Shown piece after piece: positions 6,618 through 14,327 of a DNA stretch of 14,327 nt. The notes below the pieces were generated by a model. The model was not told where the DNA came from. It ran no database searches and was given only the letters and a program-made list of their open reading frames with translations. The first letter of the stretch is position 1, and the number at the start of each line of letters is the position of its first letter. Source of the DNA: Bordetella parapertussis (GTDB lineage Bacteria; Pseudomonadota; Gammaproteobacteria; Burkholderiales; SG8-41); contig CAMBCD010000033.1 of NCBI GenBank assembly GCA_945863085.1, forward strand, positions 1 to 14,327, given 5' to 3'. The position numbers were made by a program, and so were the translations under genes.

Positions 6618-7559
6618 TCAGCGTTTTCTCTTCGCGCGCGGATGCGCGGAATCGTATATTTTCGCCAGATGCTGGAAGTCCAGCTGCGTGTACACCTGCG
6701 TCGTCGAAATGCTGGCATGGCCGAGCATTTCCTGCACTGCGCGCAGGTCGCTGCTCGACTGCAGCACATGCGAGGCAAAGGAATGGCGCAGCATGTGCGG
6801 ATGTACGCGCGAGGCGATGCCCTGCTGCTGCGCGCGCCGCTGCACGCAAAGCTGCACCGTGCGGGGTCCCAAGCGCCGGCCTTTGGGATTGACGAACAGC
6901 GCTTGCGTGTCGAGCCCGGCAATCGCCGCGCGCTGATTGAGCCAGCTGCGCAGCGCCTTCACCGCATGGCTGCCCACCGGCACGATGCGGGTCTTGCCGC
7001 CCTTGCCGGTGACGCGCACCGTGGCATCGGAAAAATTGACGTCTTCCGGCGCCAGCCCGGTCAGTTCCGACAGACGCAGCCCCGAGGAATAAAACAGTTC
7101 GAGGATCGCCTTGTCGCGCACCGCGAGTTCATCGTCGGCATCCAGTTCAACCAGTTGTTTTGCTTCATCCGGCGATAACGCATGCGGCAGGCGTTTGGCG
7201 CTTTTCGGTGCGCGGATGCCGAGGCAGGGATTCTGTTTGCCGCCGTGGTCGCGCGCCAGGTAATTGTAAAAACCGCGCCAGGCCGACAGCATGCGCGCGA
7301 GGCTGCGACCGTCGAGGCCCCTGCCGTGCAGTTGCGCGATGCAGCGCCGGATGTCATGCGCAGTCAGCGCGGTCGGCGGCCGCTCACCGGCGAATTCAAG
7401 CAGCGCTTCGATGTCGCGCCGGTAAGTTTTGGTGGTATGCGCCGCCAGCCGGCGCTCATGCGCCAGATGGTCGATATAACCCTGCAGCAGTGCTTGCGCG
7501 GGACCGGCTGCGGGGGCCGGCGGTTTTGCGGAAGGTGGTTTGCGCCCGCGCGCGGTCAC
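6618..7559 (-). CDS. xerC: Site-specific tyrosine recombinase XerC
   Basis: Cytoplasmic tyrosine recombinase that with XerD resolves chromosome dimers at dif during division. It has 313 residues from the chosen GTG. An N-terminal SAM-like core-binding domain (about 22-105) precedes the catalytic domain, with Arg162 (SGLRLSE), Lys186 (GKGGKTR), His255 and Arg258 (HPHMLRHSFASH), His281 (GHASIST) and nucleophile Tyr290 (TTQVYTQ). The GTG at 7557-7559 overlaps the stop of the DUF484 gene as GTGA, indicating translational coupling. The frame is open further upstream, but that part only shadows the DUF484 gene. Order dapF-DUF484-xerC is conserved in gammaproteobacteria (dapF-yigA-xerC), which favours XerC over XerD. 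Confidence 0.95.
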   Translation of the reverse strand: MTARGRKPPSAKPPAPAAGPAQALLQGYIDHLAHERRLAAHTTKTYRRDIEALLEFAGERPPTALTAHDIRRCIAQLHGRGLDGRSLARMLSAWRGFYNYLARDHGGKQNPCLGIRAPKSAKRLPHALSPDEAKQLVELDADDELAVRDKAILELFYSSGLRLSELTGLAPEDVNFSDATVRVTGKGGKTRIVPVGSHAVKALRSWLNQRAAIAGLDTQALFVNPKGRRLGPRTVQLCVQRRAQQQGIASRVHPHMLRHSFASHVLQSSSDLRAVQEMLGHASISTTQVYTQLDFQHLAKIYDSAHPRAKRKR

Positions 7560-8197
7560 ACCGGTTCCAGGTGGCGCAGCAGGCAGGCGGCGATGACTTC
7601 GCCGATACGTGTCAGGTACAGCGTGCCCATCTCGGGATAAAAGCGCTGCGCGTCTTCGCTGGCCAGCGCCAGCAAACCGAAAGTGTCCTTGCCGCGCAGC
7701 GCGACATAGGCGTACGACTTCAGCAATGGCGCGGCTTCGCCAAAAAACGCCGCGGTGTCGGCCATCGCCAGCGGGCCGCAATGCGGATGCAACAAGCCGG
7801 CGGCGAAGGTGCGCGTCGCTTCGGAGGTCGACTCGGCAGCAGCGGCGCCTTCATGCCACAGGCGCAAGGCCACGTGCGGCATCGAAAAATCCTCGCGCAG
7901 GTTGAAATCGACCACATTCGACAGGGCCGCGACATCGCGTGCGGCGATCAGCGCCAGTCCCAGGCGATGCACTTTTTCGCTGATGACATCGTTTTCCTCG
8001 CCGAACTGGATCAGTTCGCCGAGTTTCACTTCGAGCTGCTTGGCGCGCTCGCGCAGCGTCAGGATCTGCCGCTCGCTGATCGAAATCGCGCGCCCGCCGT
8101 GCGGGTGCGGAATCATCACGTCGGCGACGACTTCGGCGTAACTCTCGAAAAATTCCGGGTGTTCCTTCAGGTACGCCGCGACGTCATCGGGTTTCAT
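7556..8197 (-). CDS. DUF484 family (YigA-like) GAF-fold protein
   Basis: Cytoplasmic protein of 213 residues of unknown precise function. It opens with a short helical region containing YLKEHPEFFES, typical of DUF484. A charged heptad-like helix (about residues 38-75, ISERQILTLRERAKQLEVKLGELIQF) is a likely coiled coil. The C-terminal GAF-like domain (about 80-210) includes a FGLLALASEDAQRFYPEMGTLYL segment. ATG at 8195-8197 is preferred; a TTG one codon earlier is also possible with GGAA upstream. It sits 30 bases downstream of dapF and overlaps xerC by 4 bases, so all three are probably cotranscribed. Confidence 0.9.
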   Translation of the reverse strand: MKPDDVAAYLKEHPEFFESYAEVVADVMIPHPHGGRAISISERQILTLRERAKQLEVKLGELIQFGEENDVISEKVHRLGLALIAARDVAALSNVVDFNLREDFSMPHVALRLWHEGAAAAESTSEATRTFAAGLLHPHCGPLAMADTAAFFGEAAPLLKSYAYVALRGKDTFGLLALASEDAQRFYPEMGTLYLTRIGEVIAACLLRHLEPV

Positions 8198-8227
8198 CAA
8201 TGCTGTTCCTATTTTTATTACTGTAAC

Positions 8228-9064
8228 TTATTGTGGTAACTCAATTTCACCGTCGAACACAGTCACCGCCGGCCCGGTCATCAGTACCGGCTGACCGACG
8301 CCTGCCCATACTATAACGAGGTCGCCGCCGCGCGTCGAAACCGTGACGCGTGAGTCGAGCAGTCCGCGCTGGATGCCGGCCACCACGGCGGCACAGGCCC
8401 CCGTGCCGCAGGCCAGTGTTTCGCCGGCGCCGCGCTCATACACGCGCAGGCGGATATGCCCACGATCCACCACCTGCATGTATCCGGCATTCACACGCCG
8501 CGGAAAATCCGCATGCGCTTCGATCAGCGGCCCCTCGCTCGCTACCGGCGCCGCATCGACATCGGGCACCAGCTGCACGGCATGCGGGTTGCCCATTGAT
8601 AAGCAATTGATTTTAATGACTTTTTTATTTACGGTCAGATCGTACAGCGGGGCCTGCGCCAGGGCCCTGAACGGAATGCGCGCCGGCTCGAATTCCGGCG
8701 CACCCATGTTCACGGTGACTTGGCCGTCCGCTTCCATCCGCGGTTCGATGATGCCGCCCAGCGTGCCGACGCGGATCACGGTTTTTGTGGTCAGCCCGCG
8801 CTGATGCACATAACGCACAAAACAGCGCGCGCCGTTGCCGCATTGTTCAACCTCGCCGCCGTCGGCATTGAATATGCGGTAATAAAAATCGGTGTCTTTG
8901 CTGCGCGCCGGCTCCACCATCAGGATCTGGTCGCAACCGACGCCAAAATGGCGGTCGGCGATGAAGCGCAGCTGCGTGGGCGTCAACACAATCGGCGCAA
9001 CCGTGGCATCAATGACCACGAAGTCATTGCCCAGGCCGTGCATTTTGGTGAATTTGAGTTTCAT
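8228..9064 (-). CDS. dapF: Diaminopimelate epimerase
   Basis: Cofactor-independent epimerase converting LL- to meso-diaminopimelate for lysine and peptidoglycan synthesis in the cytosol. Its 278 residues match the family. The two catalytic cysteines are in their standard contexts: Cys75 in [10 protein letters not shown] and Cys219 in [10 protein letters not shown]. The N-terminal [15 protein letters not shown] signature and SMGNPHAV motif are intact. The ribosome-binding site is a weak GAAGAA. A short AT-rich patch (about 8597-8640, encoding [14 protein letters not shown]) contrasts with the GC-rich remainder but does not disrupt the fold motifs. A 142-base palindromic element lies just upstream. 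Confidence 0.97.
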   Translation of the reverse strand: MKLKFTKMHGLGNDFVVIDATVAPIVLTPTQLRFIADRHFGVGCDQILMVEPARSKDTDFYYRIFNADGGEVEQCGNGARCFVRYVHQRGLTTKTVIRVGTLGGIIEPRMEADGQVTVNMGAPEFEPARIPFRALAQAPLYDLTVNKKVIKINCLSMGNPHAVQLVPDVDAAPVASEGPLIEAHADFPRRVNAGYMQVVDRGHIRLRVYERGAGETLACGTGACAAVVAGIQRGLLDSRVTVSTRGGDLVIVWAGVGQPVLMTGPAVTVFDGEIELPQ

Positions 9065-9083
9065 TTCTTCAACAATTTACTCT

Positions 9084-9225
9084 GAACCCGTGTCCTCCAT
9101 CTGCCGAGCGCCGCCGAGACGAAGAGCCGGCGAGCACGCGACGAGACATTACCCTGACGTAAGGCGAGGAGCGGCACAGCGGGCGACGAAGTATCGGCAA
9201 GCGCAGGCATGGACGGCGCGGGTTC
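9084..9225. repeat. 142-bp element with imperfect terminal inverted repeats
   Basis: The left end GAACCCGTGTCCTCCAT (9084-9100) and the reverse complement of the right end (9209-9225) agree at 14 of 17 positions; two of the three differences give G-T wobbles if folded as RNA. The interior is GC-rich with repeated GCGACGA-like words and a small TTAC/GTAA dyad near the centre (9149-9162). No protein-coding frame is convincing. It fills the gap between dapF and the CoA-binding gene, and its right end overlaps the latter's stop codon by two bases. Candidate MITE-like or structured-RNA element; copy number is unknown. Confidence 0.45.
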
Positions 9226-9637
9226 AGCGACACTGGTCGCGGTAATCGCGATAGATGCAGCGGTCCATGATCACCGTCATGCCACCGGCCTGCGCCCGCG
9301 CGGCAGCCGGCTCATTGATGATGCCTTCCTGGATCCAGATCGCCTTCAATCCCAGTGCCAGGCATTCATCGACCACGCCGTCGATGAATTCGGCGCTGCG
9401 GAATACGTCAACGAGATCAATCGGCTCCGGAATGTCTGCGAGTTTTGCGTAGACTTTTTCGCCAAGGATTTCCTTCGCTGCCGGATGCACCGGAATCACG
9501 CGAAAACCGAATCCCTGCAGTGACTGCGATACACCATAACTCGGCCGCGCCGCATTGGGCGACAGGCCGACCACGGCGATGGTTCTGGTTTTTTTCAGCA
9601 GCGCGCAACGCGCTTCTGCGTCAGGATTGTTGAACAT
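9224..9637 (-). CDS. CoA-binding domain protein (YccU-like)
   Basis: Single-domain Rossmann-fold protein of 137 residues of the CoA_binding (succinyl-CoA synthetase alpha N-terminal-like) family. Visible features are the nucleotide-binding start TIAVVGLSPNAARPSYGVSQSLQ, then RVIPVHP, ILGEKVYAKLADIPEPIDLVDVFR, IWIQEGIINEPAAARA and terminal MDRCI. No catalytic histidine domain is attached, so it probably binds an acyl-CoA or nucleotide in a regulatory or unknown role. The ATG lacks a Shine-Dalgarno but has TATAAT only eight bases upstream, so it may be read from a very short or leaderless mRNA. Confidence 0.9.
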   Translation of the reverse strand: MFNNPDAEARCALLKKTRTIAVVGLSPNAARPSYGVSQSLQGFGFRVIPVHPAAKEILGEKVYAKLADIPEPIDLVDVFRSAEFIDGVVDECLALGLKAIWIQEGIINEPAAARAQAGGMTVIMDRCIYRDYRDQCR

Positions 9638-9645
9638 TTACAGTG

Positions 9646-9651
9646 ATTATA
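9646..9651 (-). promoter_or_regulatory. Consensus -10 hexamer before the CoA-binding gene
   Basis: The minus strand reads TATAAT at this site, followed by eight bases and then the ATG. No matching -35 is at 16-18 bases. If used, transcription would start at or within a base or two of the start codon. Confidence 0.35.
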
Positions 9652-9678
9652 TCGACGTTAAACATCATCCCTCGGTGA

Positions 9679-10545
9679 TTAATAGATTTTTTGCTCGCCC
9701 GGCGGCCGCGTCTTGAAGCGCTTGTGCAGCCAGTAATACTGTTCCGGCGCCTCACGCACGCGCGCCTCGATGAATTCATTCATGCGCCGGGTGTCCGCCG
9801 CCAGGTCGCCGGTCGGAAAATTTTCCCAGGCCGGATAAAAACGCAGCACATAACCCGCCCCGCCCGGCAACTGGGTGGTCACCACCGGTTGCACAACGGC
9901 CCGCGCCAGCTGCGCCATGCGCGAGAGTCCGGTGATCGTCGCCGCCGGCACGCCGAAGAAGGGCACAAAAATAGAATCACGTTCGCCGAAATCCATGTCC
10001 GGCAGGTAATAAAACGGCAGTCCGCTGCGCATCGCCTTCACCACCGGCCGGATGCCGTCCTGGCGCGAGAACAGCACCGGTTTGACGAAGCGTGTGCGGC
10101 CATGCAGCAGTACGCGGTCGAAGGCGGGATTTTTCTGATGGCTGTAGACGGAGATGCCCTGCCACTCGGTGATGATGCGCGAGCCGCCCATGTCGAGGCC
10201 GACGAAGTGCGGCACCAGCCAGATCACCGGCCGGCCCTGCACCGCCTGCCAGTGCTCCAGTCCCTCGACGCGCACCATGCGCATCACCCGCTCGCGGCTG
10301 CCCCACCACAGGATGCCGTGTTCCAGCAACGCCCGGGCAAAGGCCGCGAAATGGCGGCGCGCAAGTCGCGCACGTTCATCCTCGGGCAACTCCGGAAAAC
10401 ACAGGCGCAGATTGGTCAGCACCACCCGCCGCCGTTCGGCCGCCAGCAGGTACAACAAGCCTCCGGCGCCACGGCCGAGGGCGGCCAGCACCGGCAAGGG
10501 CAGCCAGTGCAACAGCCAGATCAGCGCAAGACCGATGCGGGTCAT
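9679..10545 (-). CDS. lpxL: Lipid A biosynthesis acyltransferase (LpxL/HtrB family), copy B
   Basis: Inner-membrane acyltransferase that adds a secondary acyl chain to Kdo2-lipid A precursors. Of 288 residues, the N-terminus is a hydrophobic anchor (about 5-35). The catalytic HX4D motif is His113-Asp118 in VPHFVGLD, followed by FYYLPDMDFGERDSIFVPFFG and the C-terminal YYWLHKRFKTRP typical of the family. It follows a paralogue with an HX4E motif, so the two enzymes probably add different acyl groups; which is LpxL and which LpxM-like cannot be decided here. The ATG is preceded not by a Shine-Dalgarno but by a heptamer repeat (10554-10585). Confidence 0.92.
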   Translation of the reverse strand: MTRIGLALIWLLHWLPLPVLAALGRGAGGLLYLLAAERRRVVLTNLRLCFPELPEDERARLARRHFAAFARALLEHGILWWGSRERVMRMVRVEGLEHWQAVQGRPVIWLVPHFVGLDMGGSRIITEWQGISVYSHQKNPAFDRVLLHGRTRFVKPVLFSRQDGIRPVVKAMRSGLPFYYLPDMDFGERDSIFVPFFGVPAATITGLSRMAQLARAVVQPVVTTQLPGGAGYVLRFYPAWENFPTGDLAADTRRMNEFIEARVREAPEQYYWLHKRFKTRPPGEQKIY

Positions 10546-10553
10546 GAGCGGCG

Positions 10554-10643
10554 GTGATGGGTGATGGGGGATGCGTGATGGGTGAAAAACCGCACACCAA
10601 AGGTCAGGGGTTTACTCATGACTTATCCCCCATCACCCATCAC
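10554..10643. repeat. Inverted heptamer arrays (GTGATGG units) between the two acyltransferases
   Basis: Left array, plus strand: GTGATGG, GTGATGG, GGGATGC, GTGATGG and GTGA (10554-10585). Right array, minus strand: GTGATGG, GTGATGG, GGGAT (10643 down to 10625). The outer 19 bases of each arm (10554-10572 and 10625-10643) are perfectly complementary around a 52-base loop. The right arm encodes the last codons of the upstream acyltransferase; the left arm lies in the leader of the downstream one. The mRNA between the two cistrons should therefore form a stable hairpin that could cause polarity or alter mRNA stability. Confidence 0.85.
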
Positions 10644-11480
10644 TGGTTCTTTAGCGCCTGCCGGCACCTTGTAACGGTTGTACCCCCACAGGTATTGCGC
10701 AGGACAGCTGCGCACGACGTCTTCGACCGCGCGATTCAGCGACGGCGGTTCCAGCGGATCAGCAGCGACGGCCTTAAAATGCAGGCGATAACCACGGCCC
10801 TGCGCCAGACGTTCAGCGAAGGCCATGATCACTGCGGCACCGCTGGTTTCCTGCAGGCGTGTCACCAGCGTCATGGTGTACGCGGGGCGCCCGAAAAAAT
10901 CCGCCCATTCGCCTTCACCGACACCCGGCGCCTGGTCCGGCAAAATCCCTATCGCGTCTCCCCGTCGCAACGCCTTATAAAGCAGCCGCACACCCTTGAC
11001 ATTGGCCGGCGCCAGGCTGACCTGCCCCCGTGCACGCCCCGCGCGCATGATGTCCTCGAGCGCAGCGCGTTTAGGCGGGCGATAGAGCACGGTCAGCGGC
11101 AGGCGCTGCGCGGTGTACAGGGCGGAGATCTCGAAACAGCCCAGGTGCGGTGTCAGAAAAATGATGCCCTTGCCCGCGCGCCGGGCGGCGTCGACCACGC
11201 CCCAGTCGTCACAAGTCACGAGGCGGGCAATTTCGGCCTCGCTGCCAAACCAGACCTTGCACAACTCGGTGACGCTCTTGCCGGTTTCGGCAATCACCGC
11301 ATGCAGTGTGCCCCGATAAACGGATTCATCCCGGCACAGGCCGCTCGCCAGCAGATTTTCACGACAGTGGCGGGCATAGGTCGGCGACAGTCCGTAGACC
11401 AGCCAGCCCAGGACAGCGCCGAAAAAATGCAGCCCCGCCAAAGGCATACGCGCGCAGCACTGCAGGAAGGAGATCAACAT
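10623..11480 (-). CDS. lpxL: Lipid A biosynthesis acyltransferase (LpxL/LpxM family), copy A
   Basis: Second membrane-bound lipid A secondary acyltransferase, 285 residues. A hydrophobic N-terminal segment (about 12-32) precedes the catalytic HX4E motif His112-Glu117 in TPHLGCFE. The downstream family segments AIGILPDQAPGVGEGEWADFFGRP and YLWGYNRYK are present. It is divergent from metK, a neighbourhood common in betaproteobacteria. The last residues (VMGDGG) are encoded by the right arm of the heptamer inverted repeat, so the natural C-terminus was probably altered by repeat insertion; the tail lies outside the conserved fold. Acyl-chain and position specificity are not deducible. Confidence 0.92.
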   Translation of the reverse strand: MLISFLQCCARMPLAGLHFFGAVLGWLVYGLSPTYARHCRENLLASGLCRDESVYRGTLHAVIAETGKSVTELCKVWFGSEAEIARLVTCDDWGVVDAARRAGKGIIFLTPHLGCFEISALYTAQRLPLTVLYRPPKRAALEDIMRAGRARGQVSLAPANVKGVRLLYKALRRGDAIGILPDQAPGVGEGEWADFFGRPAYTMTLVTRLQETSGAAVIMAFAERLAQGRGYRLHFKAVAADPLEPPSLNRAVEDVVRSCPAQYLWGYNRYKVPAGAKEPVMGDGG

Positions 11481-11501
11481 CGGAGGCGGGCAGGAAATCC
11501 G

Positions 11502-11530
11502 TTAATAAAGCGAGGGTTATATGCTATTCT
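11502..11530 (+). promoter_or_regulatory. metK promoter (extended -10)
   Basis: TATTCT at 11525-11530 is preceded by TGC, giving an extended -10, and TTAATA at 11502-11507 matches four of six -35 bases at 17-base spacing. The resulting leader of about 50 bases holds a small AACGC/GCGTT hairpin (11566-11579) and no recognisable SAM riboswitch. The same interval must also hold the promoter for the divergent acyltransferase gene, which I could not locate convincingly. Confidence 0.6.
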
Positions 11531-11589
11531 AGCGGCCTTTTTGGCACCCTCCCTCATTAACTTTCAACGCGATTGCGTTCACTGAGCCC

Positions 11590-12753
11590 ATGAGCAACTT
11601 CCTGTTTACTTCCGAGTCGGTGTCCGAAGGCCATCCCGATAAAATCGCCGACCAGATTTCCGATGCCATCCTTGACGCCATCCTCACCCAGGACAAGAAC
11701 GGCCGCGTCGCCGCCGAAACCCTGACCCACACTGGTCTGGTCGTGCTGGCCGGCCAGGTCACCACCAGCGCGCGCGTCGATTACGCGAAGGTCGCGCGCA
11801 AGGTGATCAAACAGATCGGTTACGACGATTCGGACATCGGTTTCGATTACAAGAGCTGCGCCGTCATGGTGTGTTACGACGAGCAGTCACCCGACATCGC
11901 GCAGGGCGTCGATGAAGGCAAGGGGCTCGATCTTGACCAGGGCGCCGGCGACCAGGGCCTGATGTTCGGTTTTGCCTGCGACGAAACCCCGCAGCTGATG
12001 CCGATGCCGATTTATTACTCGCACCGCCTGATGGAGCGCCACGCCGAGCTGCGCCGCGATGGCCGCCTGCCCTGGGCACGCCCCGACGCCAAGTCGCAGG
12101 TCTCCGTGCGTTATGTCGATGGCAGGCCGCATCACATCGACACCGTGGTGATCTCGACCCAGCACCGCGAAGAAGCCACGCACAAGCAGATCGAGGAAGC
12201 GATCATCGAGCTGGTGGTCAAACCCGTGCTGCCGAAGAACATGATCACCAAGGACACCAAGTACCTGATCAACCCGACCGGCCGTTTTGTCATCGGCGGC
12301 CCGCAGGGCGACACCGGTCTGACCGGCCGCAAGATCATCGTCGACACCTATGGCGGCTACTCGCGCCACGGCGGCGGCGCGTTCTCGGGCAAGGATCCGT
12401 CCAAGGTTGACCGCTCGGCCGCCTACGCCGCGCGTCATGTCGCAAAAAACATCGTCGCCGCCGGCCTCGCCACCAAGTGTGAACTGCAGGTTGCCTACGC
12501 CATCGGCGTCGCGCGTCCGGTCAGCGTGCTGGTCGACACCTTCGGCACCGGCAGGATTTCGGACGAGAAACTCGGCGAACTGGTCGAGAAACATTTCGAC
12601 CTGCGGCCGAAAGGCATCATCCAGTCGCTGGACCTGCTGCGCCCGATCTACACCAAGACCGCAGCGCACGGCCATTTCGGCCGCGACGAGCCGGAATTCA
12701 CCTGGGAACACACTGACAAGGCTGCTGCACTTAAAGCGGAAGCCGGTATTTGA
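11590..12753 (+). CDS. metK: S-adenosylmethionine synthetase
   Basis: Cytosolic methionine adenosyltransferase that makes SAM from methionine and ATP. Its 387 residues are the normal length. Signatures: [15 protein letters not shown] with catalytic His15, the GAGDQG nucleotide loop (118-123), [22 protein letters not shown], the GGGAFSGKD phosphate loop (261-269), and a C-terminal [13 protein letters not shown] segment. The Shine-Dalgarno is weak (TGAG about 4 bases upstream of ATG). The gene has its own promoter and is closed by an intrinsic terminator. The SAH hydrolase gene lies about 1.3 kb downstream, so synthesis of SAM and disposal of its by-product are neighbours but separately controlled. 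Confidence 0.98.
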   Translation: MSNFLFTSESVSEGHPDKIADQISDAILDAILTQDKNGRVAAETLTHTGLVVLAGQVTTSARVDYAKVARKVIKQIGYDDSDIGFDYKSCAVMVCYDEQSPDIAQGVDEGKGLDLDQGAGDQGLMFGFACDETPQLMPMPIYYSHRLMERHAELRRDGRLPWARPDAKSQVSVRYVDGRPHHIDTVVISTQHREEATHKQIEEAIIELVVKPVLPKNMITKDTKYLINPTGRFVIGGPQGDTGLTGRKIIVDTYGGYSRHGGGAFSGKDPSKVDRSAAYAARHVAKNIVAAGLATKCELQVAYAIGVARPVSVLVDTFGTGRISDEKLGELVEKHFDLRPKGIIQSLDLLRPIYTKTAAHGHFGRDEPEFTWEHTDKAAALKAEAGI

Positions 12754-12770
12754 GCTTCTTGAGTCGACGC

Positions 12771-12797
12771 AAAAGGGCCGCTACCGCGGCCCTTTTT
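12771..12797 (+). terminator. Intrinsic terminator after metK
   Basis: GGGCCGC (12775-12781), loop TACC, GCGGCCC (12786-12792), followed by TTTTTGTTT; the preceding AAAA extends the stem into the T-run. It starts 18 bases after the metK stop, so the next gene probably depends on read-through or its own promoter. Confidence 0.92.
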
Positions 12798-12825
12798 GTT
12801 TGCGGCCGCGATAAACTGCGGAACC

Positions 12826-13650
12826 ATGGAAACAATCGCGCGATCAAGCCTGCCATTCGAGGAAGACCGCCTCTGGATAGAGGCCATCCGCCCATGGCTT
12901 AACGCCCGTTCGATACAGGGAAATTCGCTTGACCTCGCTCACTACGTATCGACGGAAATGCTGAACAACGTGCGGGACCACTCTGGATCAGCAACAGTGG
13001 AAATCCTGGGGGCCGTGAACCCGAATGAATTTGTGCTGCGCATAAAGGATTCGGGAATCGGACTATTCCAGCGACTCGCCACCGGATTGGGACTGGCAGA
13101 ACCACGCGAAGCAGTGGCCGAAATATCCAAAGGCAAGCGCACGACCGATCCTGCGCATCACACCGGACAAGGCATTTTCTTCTCATCCAAGGTGTGTGAG
13201 TGGTTCTCGGTCGAAGCCAACGGCTTCGGTGTCTCGTTCAAACAGGGGAGCGGGCCTGAACTACTGATCTTCCCAAACAAGCCGGATAACGCCGGAACGA
13301 CCGTGAAGTTCAAAATCACGCTCAACACCAATCGAACGCTCCGGCAGGTGTTCGACGAATTCTGTCCCCAGCCTGACATTGAGTTCACCAAAACAGTTAT
13401 CGGCCTTCAATTGATGGATAAGGCCGATGGATCGCTGATCTCGCGCTCCCAGGGTCGGCGCTTGATGGCGGGGCTCGAAAAATTTCGCGACATCGTCCTT
13501 GATTTCGACAGTGTCGCCAGTATCGGCCAAGGCTTCGCCGATGAAGTGTTTCGCGTTTGGCACAATGCCCACCCGTCGATTTCCCTGCGCACCATCAATG
13601 CCAACGCCGAGGTATCGGCTATGCTCAAACAGGTAGGTCACACCGGCTGA
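12826..13650 (+). CDS. GHKL ATPase fused to STAS-like DUF4325 domain
   Basis: Predicted cytosolic 274-residue protein of unknown role joining two signalling modules. Residues about 10-165 form a GHKL/HATPase_c domain: N-box EMLNNVRDHSG (Glu44, Asn48, Asp51), G1 box DSGIGL (Asp75, Gly77, Gly79), G2-like TGQGIFF (Gly114, Gly116) and the strand TTVKFKI. Residues about 185-270 match DUF4325, with RSQGRRLMAGLEKF and DFDSVASIGQGFADEVFRVW. The pairing echoes anti-sigma kinase plus anti-anti-sigma factor in one chain, but the phospho-acceptor Ser of classical STAS proteins aligns with Gln235, so a phospho-switch seems absent. The ATG at 12826 follows a weak CGGAA; a TTG at 12796 lies in the metK terminator and is unlikely. 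Third-position GC bias looks weaker than in metK. It is unrelated in function to its neighbours, which suggests acquisition. Confidence 0.85.
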   Translation: METIARSSLPFEEDRLWIEAIRPWLNARSIQGNSLDLAHYVSTEMLNNVRDHSGSATVEILGAVNPNEFVLRIKDSGIGLFQRLATGLGLAEPREAVAEISKGKRTTDPAHHTGQGIFFSSKVCEWFSVEANGFGVSFKQGSGPELLIFPNKPDNAGTTVKFKITLNTNRTLRQVFDEFCPQPDIEFTKTVIGLQLMDKADGSLISRSQGRRLMAGLEKFRDIVLDFDSVASIGQGFADEVFRVWHNAHPSISLRTINANAEVSAMLKQVGHTG

Positions 13651-13655
13651 ACCCA

Positions 13656-13680
13656 GAGCCCCTTGAAACTCATGGGGTTC
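13656..13680 (+). terminator. Weak hairpin after the GHKL-STAS gene
   Basis: GAGCCCC (13656-13662) pairs with GGGGTTC (13674-13680), including one G-T pair, with an 11-base loop, five bases after the stop codon. There is no T-run, so it may be a factor-dependent or mRNA-stabilising hairpin rather than an intrinsic terminator. The next 60 bases (13681-13740) are AT-rich with no evident gene. Confidence 0.3.
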
Positions 13681-13725
13681 ATTATGTTAGGGCGCACCAA
13701 TCCGAAATATAAAACAATGGGTTAA

Positions 13726-14327
<602 letters not shown>

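Noticed and set aside
7560..7781. Upstream extension of xerC to a 387-residue protein
   Set aside because: The extra residues are Arg-rich shadow sequence antiparallel to nothing and overlapping the well-supported DUF484 gene in another frame; the GTGA overlap start gives the normal XerC length.
7160..8239. 359-codon plus-strand frame across xerC and DUF484
   Set aside because: Antisense to two recognised genes, Arg/Ala/His-rich, no motif.
9691..10557. 288-codon open frame on the plus strand opposite acyltransferase copy B
   Set aside because: It lies entirely antisense to a gene with clear family motifs, is His/Gln/Arg-rich and shows no domain; typical GC-rich shadow.
10554..11585. 343-codon plus-strand frame opposite acyltransferase copy A
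   Set aside because: Starts inside the heptamer repeat and is antisense to a gene with an intact HX4E motif.
11531..11589. Riboswitch in the metK leader
   Set aside because: Only about 50-60 bases with one 5-bp hairpin; no SAM aptamer core could be recognised.
11887..12711. 274-codon open frame antisense to metK
   Set aside because: metK is complete and unmistakable on the other strand; the antisense product shows no family features.
12796..12825. TTG start for the GHKL-STAS gene at 12796
   Set aside because: It lies within the T-run of the metK terminator and lacks a ribosome-binding site; the ATG at 12826 is the simpler start.

Overview
This window looks like a chromosomal segment of a GC-rich (roughly 60-65% by eye) Gram-negative bacterium, most likely a betaproteobacterium. 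Supporting signs are the order mrdA-rodA-rlpA, the block of two lipid A acyltransferases with dapF, a DUF484 gene and xerC, and metK followed by ahcY under SAH riboswitch control. The assignment rests on gene order and protein similarity from memory; no search was run.

Layout. (1) Positions 1-3122, plus strand: an elongasome operon, with the C-terminal part of PBP2 (mrdA), RodA and the septal-ring lipoprotein RlpA. (2) 3140-4831, minus strand: a probable copper/metal module of a TonB-type protein, a DUF2946-like secreted protein and a PCu(A)C copper chaperone with a natural penta-His tail. No TonB-dependent receptor gene is present, but a 27-codon scrap resembling an outer-membrane beta-barrel C-terminus lies just upstream of tonB. 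(3) 5038-5259, plus: yidD, overlapping tail-to-tail with rlmI (minus). (4) 6618-11480, minus: lipid A acyltransferase A, acyltransferase B, a CoA-binding protein, dapF, DUF484 and xerC. Three intergenic palindromic or repeat elements interrupt or flank this block. (5) 11590-14327, plus: metK with its own promoter and terminator, an unusual GHKL-ATPase/STAS-like (DUF4325) fusion gene, then a regulatory leader and the start of ahcY.

The most remarkable part is the leader at 13744-14031. It has a near-ideal sigma70 promoter followed by two tandem SAH riboswitch aptamers. The two copies differ by compensatory changes in both P1 and the pseudoknot, which is internal evidence that both are folded, functional RNAs. 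The first aptamer's 3' pseudoknot strand is also the 5' arm of a strong intrinsic terminator hairpin, which predicts that SAH binding prevents termination. The second aptamer has no terminator and sits directly upstream of the ahcY ribosome-binding site. The terminator's 3' arm is also perfectly complementary to the second aptamer's pseudoknot strand, so the two switches may be coupled. Functionally, MetK makes SAM, methyltransferases (RlmI is one in this window) convert it to SAH, and AhcY removes SAH, so metK and ahcY bracket the methyl cycle here.

No tRNA, rRNA, CRISPR array, insertion sequence or phage gene was recognised.
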